Shown here: positions 33,898 through 43,724 of the stretch, one piece after another | How the letters are laid out: each line of letters starts with the position of its first letter | How positions within the stretch are numbered: the first letter of the stretch is position 1 | Source: Aridibacter sp965216195 | GTDB lineage: Bacteria; Acidobacteriota; Blastocatellia; Pyrinomonadales; Pyrinomonadaceae | DNA length: 64,000 nucleotides | NCBI GenBank assembly: GCA_965216195.1 | Contig: OZ244151.1 | Location: 3,534,001-3,598,000, forward strand | Direction: 5' to 3' | Position numbers and translations under genes: made by a program | Notes under the pieces: model-generated | Told to the model about the DNA's origin: nothing | Database searches by the model: none | The model's input: only the letters and a program-made list of their open reading frames with translations

Positions 33898-35847
33898 GTG
33901 AATAGTGAAGAACTCGAACAAAGTTTGCGTGCTGAATTCGAGAACTATCTCAAGGATGTTCTAGCTGAAATGAAACAAGATGTTTCTGAATTTCAGGAGA
34001 AGATTGAATCAGAAGTTGAAAAGCACAAAGCTCAGCTCACCGAGGCTGTACAAGAATTTTCGAAGAAATTTGGCGAAGAGAAAAACCTTGACTCAGGATT
34101 TACTGAATCAGTTTCCGAACATTTGAAACTTGCTCGAGATGATGGTGCGAAAATTACTGCCGCGGCAATTGCGGAAGCAGAAGAAATGCGCGATGAAGCT
34201 GAGGCGCCCGCTGATTTTTCGAATATTCGTGACGCAATTAACGAAATCAGCAATGAAGACTCTCAATCAAAGATTCTGAAAGCGTTGGTTGAAAACGCAT
34301 CGCAATACACTCCAAGGGGTGCATTTTTCATTGTGAAAAACGAACACCTCGTTGGCTGGAAATTATTTGGCACACAAGGGCATCCAAATCCCGAAGTGGT
34401 TCGAGAAGTATATTTTCCGATTTCAAACCATACATCGCTTAGCGAATCAGTAAATTCCTTAGCGACGATTGAAAGCCGTTTTGGTACGTATGATGGCGAT
34501 TCCGAGTTTCTCGAAAGACTCGGTTTCGGAGAGCCATCTACAATGCATGCAATACCGCTCGTAGCAAGAGGTCGCGGAGTCGCGGTGCTATATGCAGACG
34601 GCGGAAACTCTGAAGAAGGCGTAAATATAGAGGCTTTGGAAACACTAATGCGGGTTGCCGGTTTAACGGTCGAAGTATTAGCTTCTGCGCCCGCTCCGGC
34701 GCCTGCGGTCGAGCAGAAAGAAGAGAATGTAGAGGAGCCTGCCCCAGAGCCGGCGCACCACTTTGAGAGTCAGCCGGAAAGTCACGAACAACCTGTAGCG
34801 GAAGAATCCGACTTTGAAACAACTGGGGAATTTGAGGATTACACACCGCCGGCTGTCGAACCCGCTGAGGAGGCACCAGCTCCGGTCGAAGAAGCTCGGT
34901 TTGGCGAAGTTGAGGAATCCCAACCTGACTTCCAAAGCCAACCCTGGGGACAGCCTGCTGAATCGACGACTGAGGATATTGGCGTAACCGAAAGCGAGAC
35001 TTCCGACTACTCGGAATCATTCGAACCAGTAAGTGACGGGGTCGAATCACCTTCGTTTGAGGAAAGTACGCCTGAACCGGAAAGTGAATTCGAAAGTAAT
35101 GTGGATCAAAGTTTTGAAGTTGAGTCACCAACCCAGTTTGATCAAGAGGTACCAGCAGAAACACAAGATTTCGAATTTAAGGAAATACCGGCGGAAACGC
35201 ACGATTTCGAGGTTCAAGAGACTCCTGAGTTTGAAAGCTCTGACTTTGAAACGGTTGCAGAGGCTCCTGAATTTGAAACCCAGGCAGATGCCACTGGTTT
35301 TGACACATCGCAATTTGATGTTTCGGAAGCTGCGTCTGAAGTTGATGAAGCACCTGCCGAAGAGGCTCCGGCCGTTGAGGAGACGCCTGCAGGTTCCTTT
35401 GATTTTGAGGGCATCCAACCGGATTCCTCTTTCGAGGCTCCAGTTGAGGATTTTCAGGCAGATCCACAGCCTGAGGTCGTTCAGGAAGAACCCGCTGAGG
35501 CTCCTTCAACGCCAATGCGGTCTAGATTTGGCGATCGAAATGTAGATTTACCCATAGATGTAGATGAAGGCGAACGCCGATACCATAATGACGCCCGTCG
35601 ATTTGCACGTTTGCTTGTTTCGGAGATTAAGCTTTACAACGAACAAAAGGTGAAAGAAGGAAGAGACTCCGCCGACCTTTACGAGCGTCTGCGAGAAGCT
35701 ATTGACCGATCACGGGAGATGTATGACAAACGCGTGCAGCAACCCGTCGCTGAAAAGTTTGACTACTTCAATTATGAATTGGTAAATACTTTGGCTGAGG
35801 GAGACGAGGCAAAACTCGGCGGAACCTATCCGGGAGCTACCGTCTAA
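33898..35847 (+). CDS. GAF-like protein with a long acidic disordered region
   Basis: The GTG follows GGAGG (33882-33886). The 649-residue protein has a likely coiled coil (residues 1-80), a GAF-like domain (about 100-265), then about 275 residues very rich in E, P, S, D, with phenylalanines spaced through them (repeats such as PAETQDFE and PAETHDFE, and EFESSDFE). The last about 105 residues are a folded helical segment (R-R-Y-H-N-D-A-R-R-F-A-R-L-L-V). The order dimeriser, sensor, disordered region and helical end suggests a regulatory or scaffold protein. I do not recognise a named family for the whole. A terminator follows at 35871. Confidence 0.78.
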   Translation: MNSEELEQSLRAEFENYLKDVLAEMKQDVSEFQEKIESEVEKHKAQLTEAVQEFSKKFGEEKNLDSGFTESVSEHLKLARDDGAKITAAAIAEAEEMRDEAEAPADFSNIRDAINEISNEDSQSKILKALVENASQYTPRGAFFIVKNEHLVGWKLFGTQGHPNPEVVREVYFPISNHTSLSESVNSLATIESRFGTYDGDSEFLERLGFGEPSTMHAIPLVARGRGVAVLYADGGNSEEGVNIEALETLMRVAGLTVEVLASAPAPAPAVEQKEENVEEPAPEPAHHFESQPESHEQPVAEESDFETTGEFEDYTPPAVEPAEEAPAPVEEARFGEVEESQPDFQSQPWGQPAESTTEDIGVTESETSDYSESFEPVSDGVESPSFEESTPEPESEFESNVDQSFEVESPTQFDQEVPAETQDFEFKEIPAETHDFEVQETPEFESSDFETVAEAPEFETQADATGFDTSQFDVSEAASEVDEAPAEEAPAVEETPAGSFDFEGIQPDSSFEAPVEDFQADPQPEVVQEEPAEAPSTPMRSRFGDRNVDLPIDVDEGERRYHNDARRFARLLVSEIKLYNEQKVKEGRDSADLYERLREAIDRSREMYDKRVQQPVAEKFDYFNYELVNTLAEGDEAKLGGTYPGATV

Positions 35848-35870
35848 ATACAAAGTAGTTAGTTTTTAAG

Positions 35871-35903
35871 AGCCGCTTGAATTTTTCAGGCGGCTTTCTT
35901 TTA
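35871..35903 (+). terminator. Rho-independent terminator of GAF-IDR gene
   Basis: AGCCGCTTGA and TCAGGCGGCT form a 10-bp stem (one T-G pair) around five bases, with a T-rich tail. It overlaps the last codon of the convergent VWFA-related gene. Confidence 0.85.
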
Positions 35904-38078
35904 TTCAACAATTTCAAACTGCACGAATTGTGTAGCTACCTGACGTTTTCGTTTTGCAAGTTTATCTGTAACGATTATCTGCAAAATATAGTCTCCCAGC
36001 TGCATCTTCTCTCCAAGCGTTATGACAAAGGTTTTGTTAATGTCCCTAAAAGATGCTGAAAGGGACGGGTTAATCGGTGTGTCTTCGCTTTCGTAGTAAA
36101 TCTTACCGTCTCTAATTATTCTCAGACGGGCATTTAAGTCAGGCTTCCGCCGGGCAGACCCCTTGGCGTTATAAATTCCAACGCCTGCACGCAGAATTGA
36201 GCCTCGCGAAAAATGTCTACGCGCAGTATCGATTTGAGGCGTCGTGTTTTTTCTTATCGTTTGATAGGTGGCGGCGTCCTTTGATATTTGCAACCACTGC
36301 TTAACTGACATCCTTTCCAAAATAATTCCCGATAAAGTGAGCCGCCTCTTTTTAATATTTGGAACTTCCACAAATTGATTTGCGGATCCCACCTTATTTG
36401 TTTCGACGTCTCGCAAAGCAAGTCGCACTTGATATCCACCGGATTTTTCAAAGGGTATTGTGTAATTGTAAACAAAACCCTTTTTCATTATTTTTTCGTA
36501 GTTCTCGCTAGACGTAATCAAGGTATAATTTTTCGTCGATTCACTTACGATTTTTCCATTGTTTCCAAATACTAAGGCCGCCAAATCGAACACTACCTTG
36601 TATTTATTCTCCGATTCTTTCTTGAAGCTCAAGTCTTTTGCATCGATGTGTAGATAAGATTGAATATACAATTTTTGATTCTCATCAGAAACGAAAATGT
36701 TGTTCATACTCATCGTAATTTCGTTTACTGCGAATGGGGAAGTAATTGCATTCAACATCTTCTGAATTGGGGTTTCGACGACCGGTTTTTTAATCTCTTC
36801 CTCACTGATACCGAAAAAGCCACTTCTATATCGCACCTTCGTATTCTTTCGTTTCACCTTGATGCTGATTTTATTAAAACGTCTTGTTTCTGGATCAAAC
36901 GTCTCTTCCTCGGGCTGGTAGCCCAAAAGATAATAGCTCTGATCGTTTAAGACACGTCGGATACCTTTGTTGATATTGTTGCTGTTGATAATCGCGAAAC
37001 CACCAGTTTGTGAGGCTAAATATTTCATACCTGATTGAGAGTCAAACAGGTAAGAACTGCGTTCGGCAAGTTTTCTATTAATTCGGCCGCCACTAAGTCC
37101 ATAAACGTTGTCCGCCGCCGACGGTCCATCATAAACGAGTCCCCGGGCATCGATTGAATAAATAACTACTGATGCTCTGTTTGCAAGGTCAATCAGGCGA
37201 TGCATCCGGCTAGAAATCGCCGAATTGTACACGGGTCTGTCATCAGATTCTCTCTGAAATAGCGGTATTCCATCAGAAAGGAGCATGATCGATTTCCGAC
37301 CCGGCAAATCCTTCATTCCGCGAACGATGAAATTAATTGCGCCCAAAGTTCCCGAAGCATAGACGCTCTGTCGGAAATTCTCTCTGTCTCTTGCAGCGTC
37401 CCTATCTCGATCAATTTCTTTGGAAAGATCTCTCACTTTTCCGTCCCGATCCATTGTGCCATCAAGTTGTTCGTTCAAACTTGGTGAAATCGGGTTAAAC
37501 GTGCTGATTCTTCCTGCGCCCTTTAAATTAAACTTCACCTTTCTGATCGCGGCGTAAAGTTGGCGTTTGTCGGTTGTGAACTGTTGGAGGGCACCTATCC
37601 CATCACCGGTGCGGATAATCGCTACAAGGTCGCCTTGTTGCATCTGTTCATCCACGAATTTTTTGAGAGCTTTTTTTACCCAAAACGTGCTAGCAAATGA
37701 AAGTGTAAGATCGTCGACAACCAGTGCAATGGTACGCTTAGCTTGGCTTCGACGGATTTTGGGGGGCGGGATCGGAACGCTGATTGAGTTCTTATTTTTA
37801 CTTTTTTTAGCTCTTGGCCCAGGCTCGTTGGCCGAAATAAATGAGAAATTGGTAATATTTTGCTTTTTGTTGTTTTCAAAAATCTCAAAATCTTCAGATT
37901 TTAGATCGGAAACGATCTTTCCATTTTTATCGGTTACCGTTACATCGAGTTGAATCAAATTTGTAGATATCTTTACAATATCGTCATCAACGTTTGAATC
38001 CTTCTTTTCCGGTGTTTGAGAAAATGCCTGTGATATAAGTATGAGGGCAAAAACTAATGTGAGATAGACTCTAAACAT
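35901..38078 (-). CDS. VWFA-related acidobacterial-type secreted protein
   Basis: The 725-residue product begins with a signal peptide (to about residue 20, Q-A-F-S-Q-T). A short beta domain follows with L-D-V-T-V-T-D-K-N-G, then a VWA-like domain (about 110-330) with A-L-V-V-D-D-L-T-L-S, where the usual MIDAS D-x-S-x-S is degenerate. A long C-terminal part is beta-rich. This is the pattern of the VWFA-related family that I know mainly from Acidobacteria. It is probably periplasmic or on the surface and may bind other proteins. The gene is divergent from the transglycosylase gene. Confidence 0.88.
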   Translation of the reverse strand: MFRVYLTLVFALILISQAFSQTPEKKDSNVDDDIVKISTNLIQLDVTVTDKNGKIVSDLKSEDFEIFENNKKQNITNFSFISANEPGPRAKKSKNKNSISVPIPPPKIRRSQAKRTIALVVDDLTLSFASTFWVKKALKKFVDEQMQQGDLVAIIRTGDGIGALQQFTTDKRQLYAAIRKVKFNLKGAGRISTFNPISPSLNEQLDGTMDRDGKVRDLSKEIDRDRDAARDRENFRQSVYASGTLGAINFIVRGMKDLPGRKSIMLLSDGIPLFQRESDDRPVYNSAISSRMHRLIDLANRASVVIYSIDARGLVYDGPSAADNVYGLSGGRINRKLAERSSYLFDSQSGMKYLASQTGGFAIINSNNINKGIRRVLNDQSYYLLGYQPEEETFDPETRRFNKISIKVKRKNTKVRYRSGFFGISEEEIKKPVVETPIQKMLNAITSPFAVNEITMSMNNIFVSDENQKLYIQSYLHIDAKDLSFKKESENKYKVVFDLAALVFGNNGKIVSESTKNYTLITSSENYEKIMKKGFVYNYTIPFEKSGGYQVRLALRDVETNKVGSANQFVEVPNIKKRRLTLSGIILERMSVKQWLQISKDAATYQTIRKNTTPQIDTARRHFSRGSILRAGVGIYNAKGSARRKPDLNARLRIIRDGKIYYESEDTPINPSLSASFRDINKTFVITLGEKMQLGDYILQIIVTDKLAKRKRQVATQFVQFEIVE

Positions 38079-38221
38079 GACAAAAAACCTCTGCTATAAT
38101 TAGATTTCTTTCACGGATATCTTACACTAAAAGTTTACGCATTTATATAGAAAATCCATTTTTTCGAAGACAAATCATTCGGAAGTTTTCGCATCAGAGT
38201 ATCGGAGAGATAGGCTTAAAT

Positions 38222-40555
38222 ATGTTATTTCGCAATAGTTTACAAGTCAAATTTAGTTTTGTCGCGGCTTTTTTAGCTGGGGGCCTGGCGATGCTTATTC
38301 CTTTCAGCCTCAGCTGTTCCGCTCAATCACAGGATGCCGCGTTGAGATCTCTACGCAGAATGACTAAGGATGGGAAACTTCCCTCTGAAGCGGTGGTCGC
38401 AAACATCGAGTCGCGTTTTCGAGAGACAAAGACCGGTGCCTTAGCGACGCTCCTTCGCGCTCGTATTAGAATGCAAAATGGAGATCCCGCCGGCGCGGCC
38501 CGGCTGCTCAATTCAAACATTTTTTCTCAAAAAACACGGCTTGAAGATTACGCACTTTGGTTGCGCGGGAGAGCGCTTCTAAAAGCAAATCAGCATTTGT
38601 ACGCTCAGAGAACGTTCGAAGAGTTGGTTCGAAAATATCCAGGTTCGATGAGGGTTAGAGAGGCAAGGCTGCTCTGGGCGAAGAGCCTAGCGGATAGCGG
38701 ACAAGCCTCGAAGATAAATTCGGCCTTAGGATCTCTTGTTGAGCGAAACGATCCCGATGCGCTAATGGTTTTGGCTAGGAGTTATGAAAAACAGGAAAAC
38801 CGAAGCGAGGCGGTTAAGTTTTATAGAAAAGTCTATTTTTACGGTGCGGGAAGTGGGGCTGGCTCCGAAGCGGAAAAGTGGCTGGAGGGCGAAGAAGAAC
38901 CGCTGACACCTCAAAACTCAGAAGAGATTCTCGCGCGAGCGAATAACCTATACGCGAAGAGGAAATACAGGGATGCTGGAGCTGCCTACGATGAGTTTGC
39001 TCGATACTATTCAAGGAATCTAAATCCGGCGATTCAGCTAAAGCGTCTGACTTCTTTTGCAAAAGTCCGCGATATGACTCGGGCCAAATTCGCGTTTAAT
39101 TCGATCCCGAATTCCGCGAAGGAAAAGGAAGAGGGTTTTTACCAGCTCGCTATGGGATACGCGAAGGCTCGCCAGTGGGATCAAGCTCGATCTACTATAA
39201 ACGAGATGCGTCAGAAATTTCGCACGAGCGCGTGGACACCAAAGGCTATGATCGATGTCGGAATGACGGCTAGGGATCAGCGCCGAAAGCTCGATGAATC
39301 TTATTTTCTCAAAGGCGCAGTGGCTTTCTACCCCAAGGCAATAGATGTTACGAGAGCTCAATTCGAACTAGCGTGGCTCGAACACCAAAAGAAAAACTTT
39401 GCTGCTTCCTCAAGGATGCTTACCCAGCATCTGGCGCGCTACGTACACAAAGACAATTCCTATCGTGGGCAAACCGGCTATTGGGCCGCTCGCGATTCCG
39501 AACGCGCCGGAAAAATTGACGAAGCATGTGCCCTGTATGATGCCGTAGTTTATCGATATGGAGCGAATTGGTATGGCTACCTGGGGCTTGATCGCGTCAC
39601 GCGTTTAAGAAGACAGGGAAAATGCCAAACGCCGAAGAAGTTTCCCGTAAATTCTAATATTCCAAAAGCTGTCGCGAACATGAAGGTTGTAACCGTTGCG
39701 GCCGAAACTGCGACAGCAAAGGAGCTCGAGCGCGCAGAAAAAAGCGAGGAACTTTCGACGATTGGTTTGTTTGATTGGGCTATCGATGAGCTGCGGGAAG
39801 CTAAAAAGACTGCGAGCAATTCGCCAAAAATTAATCTTGCGCTTGCGAAACATTACCGTCTTAAGGGCGATAATGTACGTGCTCTGCTCGCACTCAAAAA
39901 CAGTTATCCGGACTATTCACAGATGTTTCCAGAAGAAATGGGACGCGAAGAATGGGATATTTTTTACCCGTTAATTCATTGGACCGACATCAAGTATTGG
40001 GCAAAGCAAAGGAGACTTGATCCCTATCAGGTTGCCGGTTTGATTCGCCAGGAAACGATCTTTGATCCCAACGCACGCTCGCACGCAAACGCTTACGGCT
40101 TGATGCAACTTCTCGTTCCCACTGCCCGTTCGATGGCTCGAAAGTATAGTTCTACGAGCGCCTCAAGTATTTATGGTTCAACACTTTACGACCCCGGTTT
40201 AAATATAGAGCTCGGAACGGCCTATATGCGCGAGCAGCTTTCAAAATACGGACGAATTGAATACATGTCGGTTGCATACAATGCCGGTCCCGGACGCGTT
40301 GTACGATGGAGAAACGAACTTCCGCTTCAGATGGATGAGTTTGTAGAGGAAATCCCTTTTCGAGAAACGAGAGGGTACGTGAAAGGCATAATTAGAAACT
40401 CGGCTCAGTACAGACGTCTCTATGATCTCAATGGCAATTTCAAGCCAAACGTCGGAACCCGACCACTGCGTGGACAAATAGATTCAAAACCCTCTGAACA
40501 ATTTGCCAAGGAAAATCCGGAGATTTTGGTTGAGCGAGAAAAAAAGGCTGAGTGA
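38222..40555 (+). CDS. Slt-type lytic transglycosylase with helical solenoid
   Basis: The 777-residue protein has a signal region with a hydrophobic stretch to about residue 38. It is a long alpha solenoid with TPR-like helices (residues about 40-590), as in Slt70, and ends in an SLT/GEWL domain. The catalytic motif I-R-Q-E-T has Glu611; A-Y-G-L-M-Q-L and A-Y-N-A-G-P-G are intact. It cleaves peptidoglycan glycan strands to 1,6-anhydro ends. The final 50 residues are polar. The gene is divergent from the VWFA-related gene and convergent with yjbQ. Confidence 0.93.
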   Translation: MLFRNSLQVKFSFVAAFLAGGLAMLIPFSLSCSAQSQDAALRSLRRMTKDGKLPSEAVVANIESRFRETKTGALATLLRARIRMQNGDPAGAARLLNSNIFSQKTRLEDYALWLRGRALLKANQHLYAQRTFEELVRKYPGSMRVREARLLWAKSLADSGQASKINSALGSLVERNDPDALMVLARSYEKQENRSEAVKFYRKVYFYGAGSGAGSEAEKWLEGEEEPLTPQNSEEILARANNLYAKRKYRDAGAAYDEFARYYSRNLNPAIQLKRLTSFAKVRDMTRAKFAFNSIPNSAKEKEEGFYQLAMGYAKARQWDQARSTINEMRQKFRTSAWTPKAMIDVGMTARDQRRKLDESYFLKGAVAFYPKAIDVTRAQFELAWLEHQKKNFAASSRMLTQHLARYVHKDNSYRGQTGYWAARDSERAGKIDEACALYDAVVYRYGANWYGYLGLDRVTRLRRQGKCQTPKKFPVNSNIPKAVANMKVVTVAAETATAKELERAEKSEELSTIGLFDWAIDELREAKKTASNSPKINLALAKHYRLKGDNVRALLALKNSYPDYSQMFPEEMGREEWDIFYPLIHWTDIKYWAKQRRLDPYQVAGLIRQETIFDPNARSHANAYGLMQLLVPTARSMARKYSSTSASSIYGSTLYDPGLNIELGTAYMREQLSKYGRIEYMSVAYNAGPGRVVRWRNELPLQMDEFVEEIPFRETRGYVKGIIRNSAQYRRLYDLNGNFKPNVGTRPLRGQIDSKPSEQFAKENPEILVEREKKAE

Positions 40556-40575
40556 TTGGGAGCTGCGATTCCAAG

Positions 40576-40962
40576 TTATTTGATCGTTACGATTACCTTC
40601 CGATTTCGCGCACCGTCAAATTCGCACAAAAAGATCCCCTGCCATGTTCCCAGCAGCAGCTCACCATTTTCAAACGGAACAGTAACGCTCGAACCCATTA
40701 ATGACGATTTAATGTGCGCGTCTGAATTGTGTTCGAAATGCTTAAACCCTTCGTAGTATTGGGGAATAGTATTCTTTAGAAACAAGAGGATATCGTGTTT
40801 TACATCCGGGTCGGCGTTTTCGTTTATCGTGAGTCCGCAGGTTGTGTGCTGTGTAAAAAGGTGGACGATGCCTTCACCGGTTTCAGGTACGAGCCTGGAA
40901 ACATCGCGCGTGACCTCGATCAACTCTTCGCGTTTATTTGAACGAACTACTATGGCTTCCAT
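40576..40962 (-). CDS. yjbQ: YjbQ/UPF0047 family protein
   Basis: The 128-residue protein has the family core: H-T-T-C-G-L-T-I-N-E-N-A-D-P-D-V, N-S-D-A-H-I-K-S-S-L-M-G and G-T-W-Q-G-I-F-L-C-E-F-D-G. Members are trimeric with a conserved His/Cys pocket. E. coli YjbQ has been reported to have thiamine phosphate synthase activity as a side function, but its main role is unclear. It stands alone. Confidence 0.93.
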   Translation of the reverse strand: MEAIVVRSNKREELIEVTRDVSRLVPETGEGIVHLFTQHTTCGLTINENADPDVKHDILLFLKNTIPQYYEGFKHFEHNSDAHIKSSLMGSSVTVPFENGELLLGTWQGIFLCEFDGARNRKVIVTIK

Positions 40963-41051
40963 AGGGTAAAACTTACCATAGAATCATCGAGCCACGGGGT
41001 TCAAATGTAATCTGCTTCGCAGACCAAAAATATATCGAACTGTTCGGAGTC

Positions 41052-41065
41052 CCGCCTTCAGGCGG
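41052..41065. repeat. Short REP-like hairpin
   Basis: CCGCC and GGCGG form a 5-bp stem with a TTCA loop in the gap between yjbQ and the SLC13 gene. A smaller hairpin (CTGC-TTC-GCAG) precedes it at about 41012. No T-run follows either, so they are not standard terminators. Confidence 0.4.
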
Positions 41066-41146
41066 CAAACTACGTAAACTATCGGATTTGAGTTAGACTA
41101 CCTAGCAACTCAATCCAAATACTTCGTTGACTAACAAAAAGCAAAG

Positions 41147-43480
41147 ATGACTCTCGAAATCGCATTTCTTCTAATCATAATAATCGCGATGGTAGTTCTG
41201 TTTCTGACAGAAAAAATACCTATTGACCTCACCGCGTTTCTTGGGCTCGTTGTCTTGATCCTTACCGGCTATGTTGCCTCAAAAGAGGCGTTTACGGGGT
41301 TCGCTTCATCCGCCGTGATAACGATGCTTTCGATTTTTATCGTCAGCGGTGCCCTTATGAACGCCGGCGTGGCGGATCTGGTGGCTTCATGGATCCATAG
41401 GTTTGTCGGAGGCCGCGAACTCCCGCTGATCGTTACAATGATGATAACAGCCGGAGTACTGTCGGCGTTTATGAACAACATCGCAGCGACCGCGGTTTTA
41501 ATGCCGGCCGTGGCAAGTCTTTGCCGACGCGCAGGACTGATGCCGGCTAAGATTTTTATGCCTTTGTCCTTTGGTGCAATTCTTGGAGGAACCACAACCT
41601 TAGTTGGAACCCCGCCAAACATTCTCGCCGGATCCGTTCTTGCTGACCGCGGCCTCAAACCCTTCGAACTCTTTGACTTCACTCCGCTTGGAGCACTTCT
41701 ACTAGCGCTCGGAGTGGTTTATATGCTGACCATCGGCCGAAAAATTCTGCCTGACAGGGATCTTGGAGCTGAAAACACCGGACGCGAGCTCGCCGAACTC
41801 TACAAACTTGATGACTCGCTCTTTACGATTCACATCCCTGCAGGCTCACCCATCGAGGGAAAATCAATCGCAGAAACCGGAATCGGAAATGCATTGGGAA
41901 TACAGATCGTCTCAATTCTTCGTCATGGTGAGCAGATCCTGGCCCCCTCGGGTGACCGGCGGCTGAGGATCGGTGACGAACTTATGGTCGGGGGAAGCAA
42001 AGAACGGCTGACCGAATTGCTGCAGGTTCAGGGTCTCGATTTTGACGATATGACAGCCGAGCAGATCGGCGTCCGCGAAATGGGCTTTTCCGGAGCAAAA
42101 CTGCGGATTGTTCCAAACTCGCAACTCGTCGGCAGCTCGCTGTTGGAATATGGATTCAGAGAGAAACTCGGTGTGTCCATAATGGCCCTCAAGCAGGATG
42201 ATGTCTGGCATAGTAAAAGTATCGGAGCACGAAACCTCAGCGAAGGCGATGTTCTTTTTGGCATCGGTGCTAGCGAAAAGATCGCGGCACTCAGCGAGCA
42301 TCCCGATCTGGTCGAAGTCGAGGTCGAAGGACTAGACGCACTAAGCGAACTTAAAAACGAGTCGGTACTGGTAATCCGTCTTCCGAAAGACTCGCCCCTG
42401 GTCGGCAAGACGGTTGCGGACAGCCGGGTTGCTGATCTTATGAATGTAATGGTCCTTGGAATCCTCCGCAATGACGTTGTCAGTTGGTCGGTTTCTCCGG
42501 ACGACATATTTGAACCAAATGATCAGCTCTTTGTCAGCGGCGAAATGGGGACTTTGAAAACGATTCTAAGGATCGGAAACGTCGAACTTTCGTCTCAGGT
42601 TTCAGCACCGGATCTTGAATCGGAAGAAGTCGGAGTTGTGGAAGCGACTATTGCGCCGCGCTCATCTCTTGACGGCCGAACGCTGGCGGAAGTTGATCTG
42701 AGACAGACACGCGGACTCCAGGCACTTGCCGTTTGGCGAGAAGGTGAATCGATCAGAGATCATCTTTCGAGCCTGGCGCTGCGGGTCGGAGATGGCCTTC
42801 TTCTTCAGGGTAAACGGAGCGATCTCTCCCGACTTTCCGGAGACGACGACCTGCTTGTTCTTTCCGACGTTCCTGACAGCGAACCAAAACTGGAGAAGGC
42901 ACCGCTTGCGATGATCGGGTTGCTGCTGATGATTGGATTTGTTGTCACCGGTTTCCAGCCGATTCATGTGGCGGCTTTTACGGCTGCGACATTTGTTGTT
43001 TTAACGGGTGTACTGACAATGCAGGAAGCGTACAAGGTAATTGAATGGCGGGCTATCTTTTTGGTAGCAGCGGTTCTTCCGGTTGGCGCGGCGATGGAAA
43101 ACAGCGGTACTGCTCTTTTGATGGCTCAAACGGTAACTTCTTTTGCGGGTCCGCTTGGCCCGTATGCAGTGCTGGCGTCACTCATAGTTCTTTCAAGTCT
43201 TTTGAGTCAGGGGCTCGATGGGGCTCCGGCCGTGGTCTTGCTGACGCCGGTGGTTTTGTCGACGGCTGAAGCGGTTGGTGTATCCCCATATCCATTGATG
43301 ATGGGAGTTGCTTTGGCTGCATCGGCCGCGTTTATGACACCGTTTAGTCACAAGGCAAATCTTTTGGTGATGGGAGCCGGCGGCTACCGTAGTTGGGACT
43401 ATGTCAAAACCGGTACTCCCCTAACCATCGTTATACTCATTGCTCTCGTTGTTTTTGTTCCCGTGTTTTTTCCTTTCTAG
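41147..43480 (+). CDS. SLC13-family permease with four RCK_C-like domains
   Basis: The 777-residue protein has two blocks of membrane segments (residues about 1-200 and 585-777) of the SLC13/CitMHS ion transporter type, with A-F-M-N-N-I-A-A-T-A and G-T-P-P-N-I-L-A in the first. The central soluble part contains four similar RCK_C (TrkA-C-like) units at about 228-290, 322-385, 408-471 and 501-565. Each has G-x(2-4)-G-K/S near its start and an R/P-x-G-D/N-x-L box at its end. Such domains normally bind small ligands to gate transport. I expect two copies in most members, so four is notable. The substrate may be a carboxylate or sulfate. Its stop codon TAG lies inside an inverted-repeat element. 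Confidence 0.87.
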   Translation: MTLEIAFLLIIIIAMVVLFLTEKIPIDLTAFLGLVVLILTGYVASKEAFTGFASSAVITMLSIFIVSGALMNAGVADLVASWIHRFVGGRELPLIVTMMITAGVLSAFMNNIAATAVLMPAVASLCRRAGLMPAKIFMPLSFGAILGGTTTLVGTPPNILAGSVLADRGLKPFELFDFTPLGALLLALGVVYMLTIGRKILPDRDLGAENTGRELAELYKLDDSLFTIHIPAGSPIEGKSIAETGIGNALGIQIVSILRHGEQILAPSGDRRLRIGDELMVGGSKERLTELLQVQGLDFDDMTAEQIGVREMGFSGAKLRIVPNSQLVGSSLLEYGFREKLGVSIMALKQDDVWHSKSIGARNLSEGDVLFGIGASEKIAALSEHPDLVEVEVEGLDALSELKNESVLVIRLPKDSPLVGKTVADSRVADLMNVMVLGILRNDVVSWSVSPDDIFEPNDQLFVSGEMGTLKTILRIGNVELSSQVSAPDLESEEVGVVEATIAPRSSLDGRTLAEVDLRQTRGLQALAVWREGESIRDHLSSLALRVGDGLLLQGKRSDLSRLSGDDDLLVLSDVPDSEPKLEKAPLAMIGLLLMIGFVVTGFQPIHVAAFTAATFVVLTGVLTMQEAYKVIEWRAIFLVAAVLPVGAAMENSGTALLMAQTVTSFAGPLGPYAVLASLIVLSSLLSQGLDGAPAVVLLTPVVLSTAEAVGVSPYPLMMGVALAASAAFMTPFSHKANLLVMGAGGYRSWDYVKTGTPLTIVILIALVVFVPVFFPF

Positions 43481-43712
43481 GCTGAATATTGCACGAAGGG
43501 ATGGAATTTCCAGGAAATATGGCAAAGAAGCTTGGACAAAATCGCGAATGGCCTAATTATTTTAAGCCTTGAGCTATTTTGTTCAAGATTCGAAGCCATA
43601 TTTTTTGGATAACCATTCCGGTACAAACCGTAAATGCCCTATTTTCTTATAACTTATTATTAAGCATAAGGTTGCGGTCGTTATGTGCGTCCTTCGTGCA
43701 ATACTCAGGCTA
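43478..43712. repeat. MITE-like 235-bp inverted-repeat element
   Basis: The ends 43478-43499 and 43691-43712 are inverted copies of one 22-bp sequence, matching at 20 of 22 positions (TAG-x-CTGA-x-TATTGCACGAAGG). The 191-bp centre has no gene. Small size, long terminal inverted repeats and no coding capacity are like a miniature transposable element. The left end begins with the stop codon of the SLC13 gene. No obvious target-site duplication was found. Confidence 0.6.
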
Positions 43713-43724
43713 GGCTGTTAAGAG

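Noticed and set aside
35033..35545. Arg/Lys- and Leu-rich frames on both strands over the GAF-IDR gene
   Set aside because: They are shadow frames of the low-complexity acidic region and have no ribosome binding site or homology pattern.
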